Source: Trichobilharzia regenti
Taxonomy: Eukaryota > Platyhelminthes > Trematoda > Strigeidida > Schistosomatidae
Direction: 5' to 3'
Length of the DNA: 64,000 nt
Assembly: GCA_944472135.2 (NCBI GenBank)
Contig: OX235265.1
Coordinates: 91,296,984 to 91,360,983, forward strand
Shown: in pieces, positions 21,700 to 32,139 of the stretch
Numbering within the stretch: position 1 is the first letter of the stretch
Layout of the letters: every line of letters starts with the position of its first letter
Notes under the pieces: model-generated
What the model was told of the DNA's origin: nothing
The model's database searches: none
What the model saw: only the letters and a program-made list of their open reading frames with translations
Program-made: the position numbers and the translations under genes

Positions 21700-21935
21700 A
21701 ATTATCAGGTATTAGTTTTGTAGGGAATTTGTTTGGTTGGTTGAAGGATTTCATAACCGGGTTCGAACCCCGGTGGGCGCGTACTGATTGAGAGTCTCAA
21801 ACTGGGCTGACGAAACAGCTGTGAAGTGTTCTAGATGGTTTTCCAATGGTTCTGTAACTGATGTCAGCTCGTGATGCAATCCTCTAACCAATCGAATAAT
21901 AAATCCCTACAAAACCAATACTTTCAAGTATTGGT
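21700..21935. mobile_element. HHR-R chimera: minus tail joined to plus head-ribozyme-tail
   Basis: 21700-21757 is a minus tail directly continuing the 5' end of the previous minus copy, a tail-to-head junction as in a tandem. From 21760 the sequence is plus: box B ggttcgaacccc, ribozyme region with ctgattgag (not CUGANGA) and gacgaaac, then the tail ending tttcaagtattgg. Confidence 0.7.
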
Positions 21936-22285
21936 TTCATTTTTAAGACAGTCTCATTAGTGAATTAAAAAAGTCTTATGAATATTGTACATTCAGTCCA
22001 ACGAAAATCGGACAATTCACCTTCAAACTGAAGACAGCGATTTCAATTTCAACGATAATTCCGTCCGCAAGATTAACATTACTTACACTGGTATAGTCTT
22101 GGGATTGAAAAAAAATTGAATCAACTGGTATCGATGGCACTGTCATAGGAAATAAATCCAATATTACCTGTCCTAGTATCACAATTTCTTTTCAAATCCT
22201 TCTTCGAAATCTCATATCTTGTTGATTTCTCAGAAAATCTTTCATTTGACATGTTTACATAAGGAAATTAAAAACTATGTTGCAT
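21936..22285. other. Unique DNA with weak minus-strand coding look
   Basis: A 68-codon minus frame (21976-22182) contains FPMTVPSIPVDSIF. An overlapping minus frame reads MSNERFSEKSTRYEISKK and meets a donor-like caggtaata. Neither matches a family and neither has a good acceptor. Confidence 0.25.
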
Positions 22286-22289
22286 AAAT

Positions 22290-22815
22290 CATGCAATCTA
22301 TCCAGTCTTTTTCACTGTACTCCCGAACTCTATTCTCAGGACTTCTAAAACACAACGACGTTATATTAGACTGCACAGGAGTTTAAAGGCTGTAAGTAGA
22401 GTAAGTGGTATTAATTTAACCCAAGTAACTGATACTACTGTTGATGGTCGTTTAAATTCTTACAGGAAATTGGCTAAAGTCATTCTGCCGGATTAGGAAT
22501 GTCGTCTTTTTTTTTTTTTTTTTTACTTGATTCCACTGTATTTTTCGTACAAGTATGGAATTTTCAGCATGGATATCGGTAGCCCAAATTTTTGCAGGCC
22601 GACCATAGATATCAGGTGTGCGCCGGTGTGGGCTCGAACCCCGGACCATATGCATGGTCGGCGAGAGTCCTAACCACTGTGCCACCGACGCAACTGTCTC
22701 CGTATTTCTCTTCGTGTCAAACTGAAGGAAATTTTATGAGGTTATATGTTCATACAGTAAAATAGGAAAATTCAACCCCAATTATACCCAGCACAGGTGT
22801 TATTTAAAAATAACA
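22290..22815 (+). pseudogene. CR1-C: CR1-like LINE C-terminal fragment split by a SINE1
   Basis: The frame reads SRTLFSGLLKHNDVILDC, then (after a shift) a VDGRLNSYRKLAKVILPD-like block, parallel to the C-terminal block of CR1-A (FPGLLKKDYTLLRRM). It resumes after the SINE with QTEGNFMRLYVHTVK. Confidence 0.65.
22500..22694 (-). mobile_element. SINE1 inserted in CR1-C
   Basis: Minus SINE1 with a run of T as tail at its left edge (22506-22524), body cggtagcccaaatttttgca, box B region ggttcgagcc on the minus strand, and head to about 22692. It splits the CR1-C frame. Confidence 0.9.
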
Positions 22816-22819
22816 ATAA

Positions 22820-23745
22820 TAATAATAATAATCTACTTTATTCCAAAAACCATACTTATAATACAGGATGGAATTCTCAGCATTTGTCACAATATTGTAT
22901 CTGATTTACTCAAAGTATAAATAAAATTAAAAATTAAAACAGAAATAACTAGAGGAATTCGTCCACATTTACGATATAAATTCAAAAATATTCGAAGCAC
23001 GAACTGAGATCATTAAATATAATAATAATAATAACAGTGAGTTTGTTTCAGACAGTATTGTCGATTCAGTTTGGGAACTTTAGCATGTTAAAGATTACTG
23101 AATCTAATGTTCTGTTGGTATAGTGTAGTGAGGGGAAATACAAAATTAACAGTTATAAAAACAGCTTAAATGATGTTAACACTTATGAAGAAATAAAAAA
23201 ATAAAAACAAAAAATTGAGAGGATTATAAATATAAGAAATACAATAACAATACAGGTTGATGTTGTAGGGGTGGAGGAAATGGTTAATTTAGCAGTGCAA
23301 AGAAGGTTAGTTAAATCGTCCCTGACACTATTTTCATCACATAAAATACGTGCCGCCAAATATGGTATCGTGGAATTCTTATACTTAGACGTGCATGCAT
23401 AAAGTCTTCTGAAAAGACTTCTTGCTCTACCTGAGGAGACACAAGGTTGGAGCTGCGGGTACTCAAGTGGGTGCTCACAGTCTGATAAAATTCCTTTTGC
23501 AAATTTGTTGCATGACATCAAGTGCCTATCAGTGACAATGCCGTACTGACGGTCAGTCTTCAGAGTTCAGCGAAGTATGACATAGTCGTTTTTGAGGCAA
23601 TCCAGGAGAGAATAAGCAGGGTTGAACAGTAAAGAAGAACAGGTAAGATTCATGAGTTGACAAACTGTAAGAAGAGTGGTTGGGTTATGCCTGAGTCCCT
23701 TAACTTCTTATGTCAGCAAAAAGCTAATAAGCCTACTTCTTAATC
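22820..23745 (-). pseudogene. CR1-B2: CR1-like LINE 3' half
   Basis: On the minus strand the C-terminal block reads KFAKGILSDCEHPLEYPQLQ, then GRARSLFRRLYACTSKYKNS and ILCDENSVRDDLTNLL (frame 23183-23521), matching CR1-A. The 3' end has an (ATT)n tail at 22810-22830 and a tggaataaagtagatt-type terminus. Upstream it is broken. Confidence 0.82.
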
Positions 23746-23904
23746 TGTAAACAAATTATAACGAATGTGATTAATGCTTGTATTCTTTTTTATTAATTTT
23801 TGTATTAGAGGTTATTTTTAGTTCTAAATTATTTTATACATTAAAAAGCGCTATATTCGTTTAATATGTACAACGCTGAGAATTTCATTCTCTGAGACTA
23901 GCAT

Positions 23905-24950
23905 AAATTTGACCTCAACAAACTGGTTAGGACTCATGAGGTGTGCAGTATAGATGGCACTGAAACAGAGACCAAGCTGGAAATTAAATATCATGGCGTC
24001 ATTCTATCTGCTGATCTTTCCTTATTGGTCGTCTCATATCTTGATGATTTCGAAGAAAATATTCAGTCTTATTCCGTCTTCTACATCAAGAAGTTAAGAT
24101 ATTCTGGAATAACCAAACCCTTACTCCTGCGATTCGGTAACTCTCGCATTCTGCTTATTATTCTCTATTGTTCCCCCTTAGTTTTTCCTGGGCTACTGAA
24201 GAAAGACTATACCTTATTACGCAGGATGTTAAAGATTGTCAGCAGGGTAAGCAGTTTGCCACTTAGCCAGCTTGTTAATATTCTGGTTGACAAGCACTTG
24301 GACTCATGTGAAAAATGGGCTAAATCCATTTTATCTGACTCACATCGCCATCTTCATTCACAACTATCCCCATGAATCTCTCTCAGGGAAAACCAGAAGC
24401 CTATATAGAAAAGTATATGCTCGCACCAGCAAGAACAAAAACTCAACCATGCCCTACTTAGCTCGTGTTCTGTGAGACAAAGAAAGCATTAGGTGTGATA
24501 CCTTTAACTTATTAAATAGTCAGTTAAACAACTGGATCTCGTCTTTCCAACTCATATCACTTATAGGTACAACGTTTTCTTTCTTCCTTTTCCTTTTCTC
24601 TTTTTGTTTTTTTGTTATGTACTGTTTTGTTTCTCTCTTCCTTACAAACTCTACTTAAAACATTCTTCTTCGTTCTCTCACACTCTGTATATCTCGACCT
24701 CTTTGTTACCGCTTACGCCAGTAAATATGCTAGCATCTACTTTTCTAACACCATCAAACATTCTGTTCAATTTTGGCTTTGCTACCGACATGCCAATATG
24801 TTGTTGTCAAAACTAACTGAGATTGCCCTAATATGTGTAGAACTTTATTTATTGTTAATGTACAAACTGGATGCAATAGTGTAGTGAAATGCTGAGAATT
24901 CCATTCTGTGTCACAAGTACTGTTTTGGAATAAAGCAAATTATTATTATT
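23905..24950 (+). pseudogene. CR1-A: CR1-like LINE C-terminal part and 3' end
   Basis: The frame 23941-24375 gives VCSIDGTETETKLEIKYHGV, LRYSGITKPLLLRFGNSR and PGLLKKDYTLLRRMLKIVSR. After a frameshift it continues with GKTRSLYRKVYARTSKNKNS (about 24400). The untranslated end is tactgttttggaataaagca plus (ATT)n. Its closest sister is 45527-46803 on the other strand. Confidence 0.87.
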
Positions 24951-25031
24951 GTTTGGAATAAAGTGATTATTATTGTTACTAGTATTGTAATTTTCAATGT
25001 AGTTAAACATAATTTTCGCAAGTCAATTAAG

Positions 25032-25465
25032 GCAATTATTAAACCACCGGGACCAGATCCAATGACTAGTGCATGAATTCTAACTTCTGCAAATTCATGA
25101 CTTAGTTCGACCACTTCGAAATATCTTCTTCGCTGAGTTACTACCTCATCTTTAATCTACTGCACCCTACTGGTGACAGCTTCCCACTTGAATTTCAGGT
25201 TAACTCCCTGAATAAGACCTGTGGCTAGTGAGCATCACATCAGTTGAATCATGACCCAGCGCCTTAATGTCTACGAGCTAACTAGCCTTGTAATCAGAAG
25301 GTCGTAGTTTCGAACCTTCTATGGTAAGTGCATACTGACGAAGAGTCCCAGACTGGGCCCACGAAACAACTGACTGTACAGTACTCCCAGGTTTTCAGAT
25401 GTTCCTGTAACTGATGTCAGCTTATGATGAAATCCTCCAACCAATCAAACAAAATCCAGTACTTG
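25032..25465. mobile_element. HHR-R head-to-head dimer
   Basis: 25032-25235 is minus (head to 5' end). From 25245 it is plus (tRNA-like head gcgccttaatgtctacgagc, ribozyme, tail). The plus ribozyme keeps gacgaaac and cagtac but the core is disrupted (actgacgaagag), so cleavage is unlikely. Confidence 0.8.
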
Positions 25466-25504
25466 CAATTAGTAAAATTTGTAATTATCACCTGGTTTGC
25501 GATA

Positions 25505-26395
25505 TAAAAATGAGCTATACCTTGAAATTCAAGACAGAAGTAAGACATGGCTGTCTACTATCACCGAAGATATTCTAACTGTGGTTGACGACTGTATTAT
25601 TCAATAGACCGTGAGGAGAGAGAAAGAAGCATTCTATCTGTCATCTGATAAGAAGAACCTGGAATATTTGAACTTCTTGAGGACTTATGTCTAGTATCTC
25701 AAGATCTTGAAGATCCGCAGTCATAATCCAAGACGTAAGCATATTACACAGGAATATAGTGGAGACGGAATGATTGAGGGTACATTACCGTAAAAATAAT
25801 CAGCATCAACCACTATGGCCAGAAGATATTCGAAGGAAATCAATTCTTTCACCCACTTCGATCACGTAAACCACAAAGTAATGTGGAAACTGCTTCCACA
25901 CTACAGAGTATCCTGAACCTTAATAAGCCTCATTCAACACCAATATGATGATACCAGATGTCCAGTGATGCATAGTGAAAGACACGGAAGTGAAGACAGC
26001 AGACCACCCAGGATCTCCTGATTGTGGTGATAATGAGGTAAACTGTATGATGCGAGAAGACAGGTATATGTTGTCTCAACAAAAGATCCAACAACATCTG
26101 TATTTCATGGACGATCTATTTCTTATGTCATATCAACTCGAATACGTGAAGTTGAAAACCAACAAGCTGGTGTCGGAAATAGCCAGCGAAGACGGTACTT
26201 CAGGTAAACATAGATAAGATAAAGGTAATGAAGATTCCCAATGGCTACCGACAACAACAACAACAAGCGCCAGTCACCGTTAGCAGGAAAAATTTAAACT
26301 AACTTGACTCTTTCACTTTCTTATACAGCATAGTTTCAACTAGAGGCAGTCGGCACGGATAAGTATGTCAAAGCCATTCAGGATATAAGTATAAA
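25505..26395 (+). pseudogene. RTE-5: decayed RTE-like LINE, two blocks
   Basis: 25520-25780 reads KTEVRHGCLLSPKIF (RT block). From 25830 it carries FDHVNHKVMWKLLPHYRVS and YFMDDLFLMSYQLEYVKLK (26100-26160), where MDD stands for the usual ADD. The RT blocks appear out of order, so this is two fragments or a rearranged copy. Confidence 0.7.
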
Positions 26396-27870
26396 ACTTG
26401 GGCACTGTGGTACGGCGGAACTCCATTATGAACAAGACTTTATTTTGATAAAGTGTCACACAGTGTTCCACAGTAATATTAAATGATGACCACGTTTCGA
26501 CCACAAATTACTGCTCACATTCGTATCAAGTTACTCATACAACTTTTTTCTTTCATTTATATACATGTGTGGAATTGACTAGATATGTAAATAAAAATCA
26601 ATTTTTTATTTATTTTTGATTACAGCTTGATTCCACACTGTATTTTTGGTACAAGTATGGAATTTTCAGCGTGGATATCGGTAGCCCAAATTTCGCAGGC
26701 CGACCATAGATATCAAGTGTGCGTCGGCGTGGGCTCGAACCCCGGACCATGTGCATGGTCGGCGAGAGTCCTAACCACTGTGCCACCGACGCACACATGT
26801 GATAAAGTGCATTCAGATATAATAATATGAGTGTTATTGATCAATTACAATCAGATGGGAAATACGACGTGTGTTTTAATAGTCATAATAAGTAACTTTT
26901 TTGAATGTTGTGATGCGCTTGAATTGAAATAGAATTTTAAGATTATTTATTATCCTCCTCTGATTTGGCTGACTGGCGGTAATAGTATTTTCCATATTTC
27001 TGGTATTTACACTGAGTCATTTCTGTTGCATGTGTCGTGTTGGGTGTAGACTCGATGAAGCAGGCAGGATTCAGTAATCAATCTCTCTCTCTCCACCTAC
27101 ATAGATTACTTCTGAGAATCTTAACGCTCTCCCACCCTATTGTGTGGTTGTTTGTTAATGCATGCAGTGGAATCACGGAGCTTTTTTCTAAATTACTTAT
27201 CTTCTCGGATCAACCATTCTGACACTAGATAAATTCTTATGTTCCGACAAAACTGATTACCCCTGATCTACTAGTTTGACCTATACAGTCGACTTAATAC
27301 ACAGTCATTGCGAGGTATTTTTTAAATTATATTATTTTGTTTAATTGGGTCCACCGGTCTTTTAGCCTACAGATCTTGTCCCTGAGTGAGTTCGTAGGTT
27401 TGTTAGCCATCCTAATTGCTGATTTATTAAGAGTCCTACGTAGAGAGGGTCTCAGATGTCCCCTCCTTATATGGTATAACAGTGAATGACTTGTATTCTC
27501 TCTTATTTATGTTATTATTACTAGTTTCACAATTATTTCTGTTTTTTTTTGGCCTTTTTCGATCTTCCTAATGAATTTTAAAGGATAGTTATTTGACACC
27601 AACATCTCTTCTATCTGTTTTATTTCGTAATTTTGGTCTTTTTTTGTGCTACGTTGTGCTATGGCTCGGTTTGATAGACACTTAACTCAGCCTGCCTTCA
27701 CAGTCAGATAACGGATGAGATGCATTAAAGTCTAAATATCTATTAGTGGAATGCGTTGGCATTTTATAAACACTATGTGTAGTTTACCTTTTCTATTCAT
27801 TTTATTTTGCAGTGTAACTCATTTTCCTATTCAAATGTGGATTTAATTCCCTCTACCAATGAGTTTATAT
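26385..27870 (-). pseudogene. PLE-10: Penelope-like element fragment carrying a SINE1
   Basis: Minus strand, same family as PLE-9 and PLE-11. The pLTR is at 26385-26560, and the C-terminal endonuclease block around 26960-27200 is heavily decayed. The linker region ends at about 27510 (accatataaggaggggac on the minus strand). The copy is interrupted at 26598-26797. Compare 52365-53570, which has the same sequence uninterrupted. Confidence 0.78.
26598..26796 (-). mobile_element. SINE1 inserted in PLE-10
   Basis: Complete minus SINE1 with head gcgtcggtggcacagtgg ending at 26796, box B ggttcgagccc and an A-rich tail at the left. The related sequence near 52450 is the empty site. Confidence 0.92.
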
Positions 27871-27929
27871 GTGTCAAGAAGCTAGAGGGGAGATATGTTC
27901 TGTTTTTAACACTGTGAAAGTGTCATCCA

Positions 27930-28140
27930 CCATCCAGGATGCTTTCATTAGTCTGAAGTCAGTTTACAAATCTACTACATACTACACAAACAAAAAGATT
28001 GGCATTTTCAATACTAATGGCAAGTCAGTCATACACGCACTGAGGAAACCATTATGTCTAATCCAAGAGCGTAATCCACATGTGGAACGAGGAGTTGAGT
28101 GTGTGTCAGGCAGTGACTTGAAGGAAATCGTGTCAGGAGA
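27930..28140 (+). pseudogene. RTE-6: short RTE-like relic
   Basis: The frame reads AFISLKSVYKS and KIGIFNTNGKSV, parallel to FISLKSIWKS and KIRIFNTNVKSV in RTE-2. Neighbouring residues are not assignable. Confidence 0.6.
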
Positions 28141-28192
28141 AGGGGATGAAGGCTTATGTTCAGTCTTGTAGACAACCAAAAAGGGACTTCAG

Positions 28193-28333
28193 AGAACAGA
28201 ACCTATATTTCGCTCGGAACACAAGGAAAATAATTATAACGCTACAAGTACCAGCTAGTTTGTCCACTAAGTATGAGGTGCAGTTGACTGAAATTGGGAG
28301 ATATAATCCTCGCAAGTTCACAATGATGCAAAT
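28193..28333 (+). CDS. Candidate host exon, protein unknown
   Basis: Between acttcag (AG at 28191-28192) and donor gtaagtgag (28334), 141 nt are open in one frame: REQNLYFARNTRKIIITLQV, then PASLSTKYEVQLTEIGRYNP and RKFTMMQ. The donor is strong and the acceptor lacks a good pyrimidine tract. Composition is protein-like and the piece sits between two RTE fragments. It could also be an unrecognised transposon ORF. Confidence 0.35.
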
Positions 28334-28384
28334 GTAAGTGAGCTGACATACAGCCAGACAGTCAATGCTATTAAGTGACAAATT

Positions 28385-29727
28385 ACCCCTTTAACGCATC
28401 ATCCTGAAAGGAACAAAGGACGCACTGGATACAGAACTCCGACCAGAACAAGCTGGATTCAGGAAAAGCAAATCATGTACTGACCAATTTCAACTCTACG
28501 CATCATCATCACAGAACAAAGCGTGGAATGGCAATCAAACCTCTACCTCAACTTTATAGACTTTGAGAAGGCCTTCAATAGACAGCGTTGACCGCGAAGT
28601 AATTTGGAAATTACTCGAGTACTACGGCGTACATTGCACCAAGTATTCATCAACCTTATTCAACAGCTGTACGACAACGGAACATGTCAAATGATCCACA
28701 ACGGAAACTCAGCGAGGCGTTTGGAGTAAACACAGGAGTCATACAAGGGTGCTTATTATCACCAATGATATTCCTAGTTGTAGTGGACTGACTGGATTAT
28801 GCGTCAGACTGTGAGTGGGAAACGAGAAGACAGGGACATCCTGGACCGACCCTAAGAACCTAATAGACCCAGACTTCGCGCGTGGATGATTTATGTTTGA
28901 TGTCACACAAAATCAAAAACTTACAAGTGGGCGAAAACCGACAAACTGGTCGAAGAAGCAGCCGGCAAAGACAGGACTCCAGGTGAACATAGACATGACG
29001 GAGGTTATGAAATAACCAGCCAACAACAAAAACAACAGCAGCAGCAACATCCAGAGTTAATCACCATCAACGGGAGGGATTTGGAAGAGGTTAGTTACTT
29101 CATTCACTCACTTATCTAGCACTGAGCATTGTCTCAACTACACGAGGAAAGGACAAGGATGTCAAATCGAGTGAGAATGGGGAAGGCGAGCGAGAAACAC
29201 ATTCATCAACCCGAAACCAACCAATCTGGAAATCTTCGTCACTCAGCATCACAACAAAATTCGGTCGGATTTTCAATACAAACGTCAAATCAGTCAGTTC
29301 TTCTATACGAATCAGAAACTTGGCGGGTGGGTCACAAAGAATCTTTCCAAAAGGTTGCAGACCTTTATTAACAACTGTCTTCGTTGGCTCTATACTGAAG
29401 ATCAGATGGCCGGATCGGAAAGAATCACCAACAAGGAACTATGGGAACAGACAAAGCAAGAACCAATCGCCAACCAACAAATATGCAGGAGAAAGTAGAG
29501 ATGGATCGGTCACTTGCTGAGGAGACCGCTGGGTGACATCGCGCGTCAAGCCCTCGAGTGGAAACCGAAAGGGAAGCGGCATGCGGGACTTCCAAGGGTG
29601 ACATGGAGGAGATCGTCTGAAGAGGATTGAAAGAGTATGGACTAACATAGATGCAGGTGTGAAGTGGAGACGTGGAGTTGAAGCCGTATGTTCCACTAGG
29701 AACCCAAGAGAACAATAATAATATAAC
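28385..29727 (+). pseudogene. RTE-7: longest RTE-like copy, RT to 3' end
   Basis: Blocks in order, across frameshifts: EQAGFRKSKSCTDQ, LNFIDFEKAFNR, DREVIWKLLEYYG (28600), LIQQLYDNGTCQMIHNG, NTGVIQGCLLSPMIFLVVVD (28730), a damaged catalytic DD region near 28880, the Gln-rich stretch, then WRRSSEEE near 29600. The tail is (AATAAT). At least six stops or shifts; inactive. In intact elements the product is a reverse transcriptase with an N-terminal APE-type endonuclease, absent here. Confidence 0.87.
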
Positions 29728-29729
29728 AT

Positions 29730-30285
29730 CAAATAATGAAATAAGATAAGACATCAAAATTGTTAACAGTTCAAACACATAAACACTACTCTCTTTCTTC
29801 TCAAAATATATATTTTGGTAAATATATTTTAAAAGTACAACAAAATAATATAATGTTGTTTGTTTTGTTGTTGTTTTTTTGTCTGATTAACATTTCTAGT
29901 TGGTCAGTGGCATATTGTCTCTTTGTTTGTTTTTTTGCTTGTTTCTAATTGTTTTTTTGTCTCGCGCCCAGCTCAGTGATATTCCTCATCAGCCCATGAG
30001 TTTACCCCATTGGTGTAACCACGTTTCCCACTGTATACACATGATGGATGGATGGGAAATAAATAAACAAATAAATTAGGAAACATAATAATATTTTACA
30101 ACAACTATTGTAAGGTGAAAGGAATAATTTTATGAGAAACACAATAGTCCTGTTCAAACAAAATCTTCATTAATTTAATAACATTAAAGGGGGTTAAGTA
30201 TCACAATTCTGTTGTCTTGGTATCAGATGTATGAGAGAAAAATTCACAAATTTCCCATGATCAGTAAAATTTGCTGTTTTTTTTT
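29730..30285. other. AT-rich unique DNA, nothing identified
   Basis: Long T-rich tracts and a (GGAT)-like stretch at 30041-30056. No supported frame. Confidence 0.5.
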
Positions 30286-30287
30286 GC

Positions 30288-30490
30288 TTTTATTCCTCTA
30301 CACACGTTTCGAGTGGAATAAATGGCTTGAAGCATGAGCATTATATCTCCGTTAACAGCTGTGTTGCTATTGGCGGGAAGGTTCGCCATCCCCAAACTCA
30401 TCCGTCCCTATCTAATGGGCTAGCTACAAGCTAATGGGATTTAGAGGTGCATCCGTCAGCTGGGAATCGAACCTGGAGCAGATACGTGGC
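30288..30490 (-). mobile_element. SINE2-like relic
   Basis: gagtggaataaatggcttga, ggaaggttcgccatcccc and the box-B-like string ggaatcgaacctgg parallel SINE2 in minus orientation. It is strongly diverged. Confidence 0.45.
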
Positions 30491-30559
30491 TGGAAAATAT
30501 TGTACAACTGAAACACTGACAATGGTTGTCGTTAAATCACCTTACATTAAGAAGCCAAC

Positions 30560-31010
30560 TTAGTGCATCATAGTGGGTCGGTTGCACAGCGTCTCGGACT
30601 CTAGCCGACCATGCAAATAGTCGGGTTTCCACCCCTGGCCGACACACACCTGATGCCAATGGTTGGCCTGTAAAAATTTGGGCTACCGGCATCACATGCT
30701 GAAAATTCCATACTTCTTTCCTTCACGTTCCCCAGTGGAATATAGGGTTTCAGTCTAGTGGCTTGAAGTTTCTGTAGCAGTGTTTACTTAACAGGATGGG
30801 GTTACTAGCCTCATGCCCAAACTTTCCTCTTTACCAGAATTATTTATGGCTTAGTGAGATAAAGGAGTACGTCGGTGGCCGGAGATCGAACCCCAGACCA
30901 TATGCATGGTCGGCGAGCGTCCTAACCGTTATGCCACTGACGCAAAATCAGAAAAATTCCATACTTGTTTCAAAAATACAGTACGGAATCGAGCTTTAAT
31001 CCAAAAAAAT
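30560..31010 (+). mobile_element. SINE1 split by a nested SINE2
   Basis: 30560-30716 holds the head and most of the body (ggctaccggcatcacatgct). The SINE resumes at 30951 with the end of the body (aatacagtacggaatcgagc) and A-rich tail. The gap is a minus SINE2, and a 15-16 bp repeat (gaaaattccatactt) brackets it. Confidence 0.87.
30715..30950 (-). mobile_element. SINE2, nested in SINE1
   Basis: The minus strand starts with the same tRNA-like head as SINE1 (box A region gtggcataacgg, box B ggttcgatctcc) but has a different body (ttgggcatgaggctagtaac, gaaacttcaagccactagac) and ends in cactggggaacgtgaagg. The body identifies it as a separate SINE family sharing the head. Confidence 0.87.
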
Positions 31011-31029
31011 GCATCAACTCACGTACATT

Positions 31030-31560
31030 ATTAGTAATAAATGACAACCAATTGTGAGTAATACAAGTTATTCAAAGACGGATGATCTGAGATCATTGCA
31101 AAGATTGTATATCACAGTCACGTTAATACAATATGAAGTGAACGAAGTTATTCTATTGACTATTCACCCCCTTATGATCAATCAGCCTGTGTGTCCAGTA
31201 ATGTCTAGCCTGAATAGATAAGTGGTAACTTCTCTGACTGCAACACTGGATGACCCAGGACCGGATCCCAGAGGGAAGAGAAGTTCCTTCAAGATTGTAG
31301 ATAAGCCTTGATGACTGTTGACAGCCAACAAGCACTAGACCTAAGTAAAAGGCTTCCTGTCGATTTCTTCTAGTCATCTGGCGGAAATTGTTCAGCAACA
31401 GATTATTACCTCTCTTCATGGGTTAACCGTTCAATACTGTCTATTTTAACAATTTGCCTTGGAAATCCCTGTACATTTGTTGCGGTGCTCAACTGATGAT
31501 AACGATAAAAAAAATTAAAATTTTATTGGCTGAATATAATGTTTTACACTGTAAATTGCA
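31030..31560. other. Unique DNA with an 88-codon minus frame of unknown meaning
   Basis: The frame 31153-31419 (minus) has no recognisable motif. It lies about 170 bp from the candidate exon at 31590-31697, on the same strand, but no splice link is evident. Confidence 0.3.
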
Positions 31561-31589
31561 AACATAAAGAAATACGCATTTTCACTTAC

Positions 31590-31697
31590 AGCTCTTCAAG
31601 CCATTTTGCACTATCTTTCAACTTTTGAAGACGAAGTAGTTCTTCGAACCTCATTCCACTCATTCGTTTAGATGGTCCCGGAAAAATTTCATACCTG
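31590..31697 (-). CDS. Candidate internal exon of a host gene (108 nt)
   Basis: On the minus strand the acceptor is aattaattttcag (ends 31698) and the donor is gtaagtg starting at 31589. Between them one frame is fully open: RYEIFPGPSKRMSGMRF, then EELLRLQKLKDSAKWLEEL with the last codon split. The first base completes a previous codon and two bases are left over, so the exon is phase-symmetric. The other two frames hit early stops. Composition (Lys/Glu/Leu, one Trp) is that of a real protein, with a possible short amphipathic helix. No family is recognised. This is the best host-gene evidence in the window. Confidence 0.6.
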
Positions 31698-31769
31698 CTG
31701 AAAATTAATTAAAACTTAATGATGAATCTGAAAAATAAGGCTTATTAAAAAAATTGTCTCTGATATTTG

Positions 31770-32098
31770 GTGAGTGGTGATTAGCAGTGGTATCCTACAT
31801 GCACGTTTCGTTCTACTTGGGACTCGTCAGTTGAATGCACTTGCACTCCCCAGTGACTGATATTGTTCCCATAGGAACTTGAACCCAGTGCCCATTGTTT
31901 CAAACCCCAAAGCATTTCCCACTAGACCAATTTGGTAGTCAGAACCACCTCTTGTGCATCGGATGCCCTTTACACACCCTGGATTCCACTTCTATTCACA
32001 ATCCACCGAATAGCTTCACGTTAAACCTCAGACATGATCGAAGCCTCTGTATTAGGAGCCAACATGCCAACAGAGGCTAAGCAATTAGGTCCAGTCAA
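31770..32098 (-). mobile_element. Sm-alpha-like retroposon with near-complete hammerhead
   Basis: On the minus strand a tRNA-like head (box A tggtctagtgg, box-B-like gggttcaagttcc) precedes the ribozyme: ctgacgagtcccaagtagaa then cgaaacgtgcatgta, and a stem I return ggataccactgc. The core CUGACGA and GAAA are intact. Stem II has one C-A mismatch, the site is gta, and stem I is poorly paired. The upstream sequence through 32098 is the family's 5' part. Confidence 0.78.
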
Positions 32099-32139
32099 TC
32101 GACACAAAAATCAAAATTGACTTTGTTTATGTCTGCTAA

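Noticed and set aside
29425..29778. 117-codon minus ORF with hydrophobic stretches
   Set aside because: Antisense to the RTE-7 terminal block. The same shadow occurs at 4695-5021 and other RTE copies.
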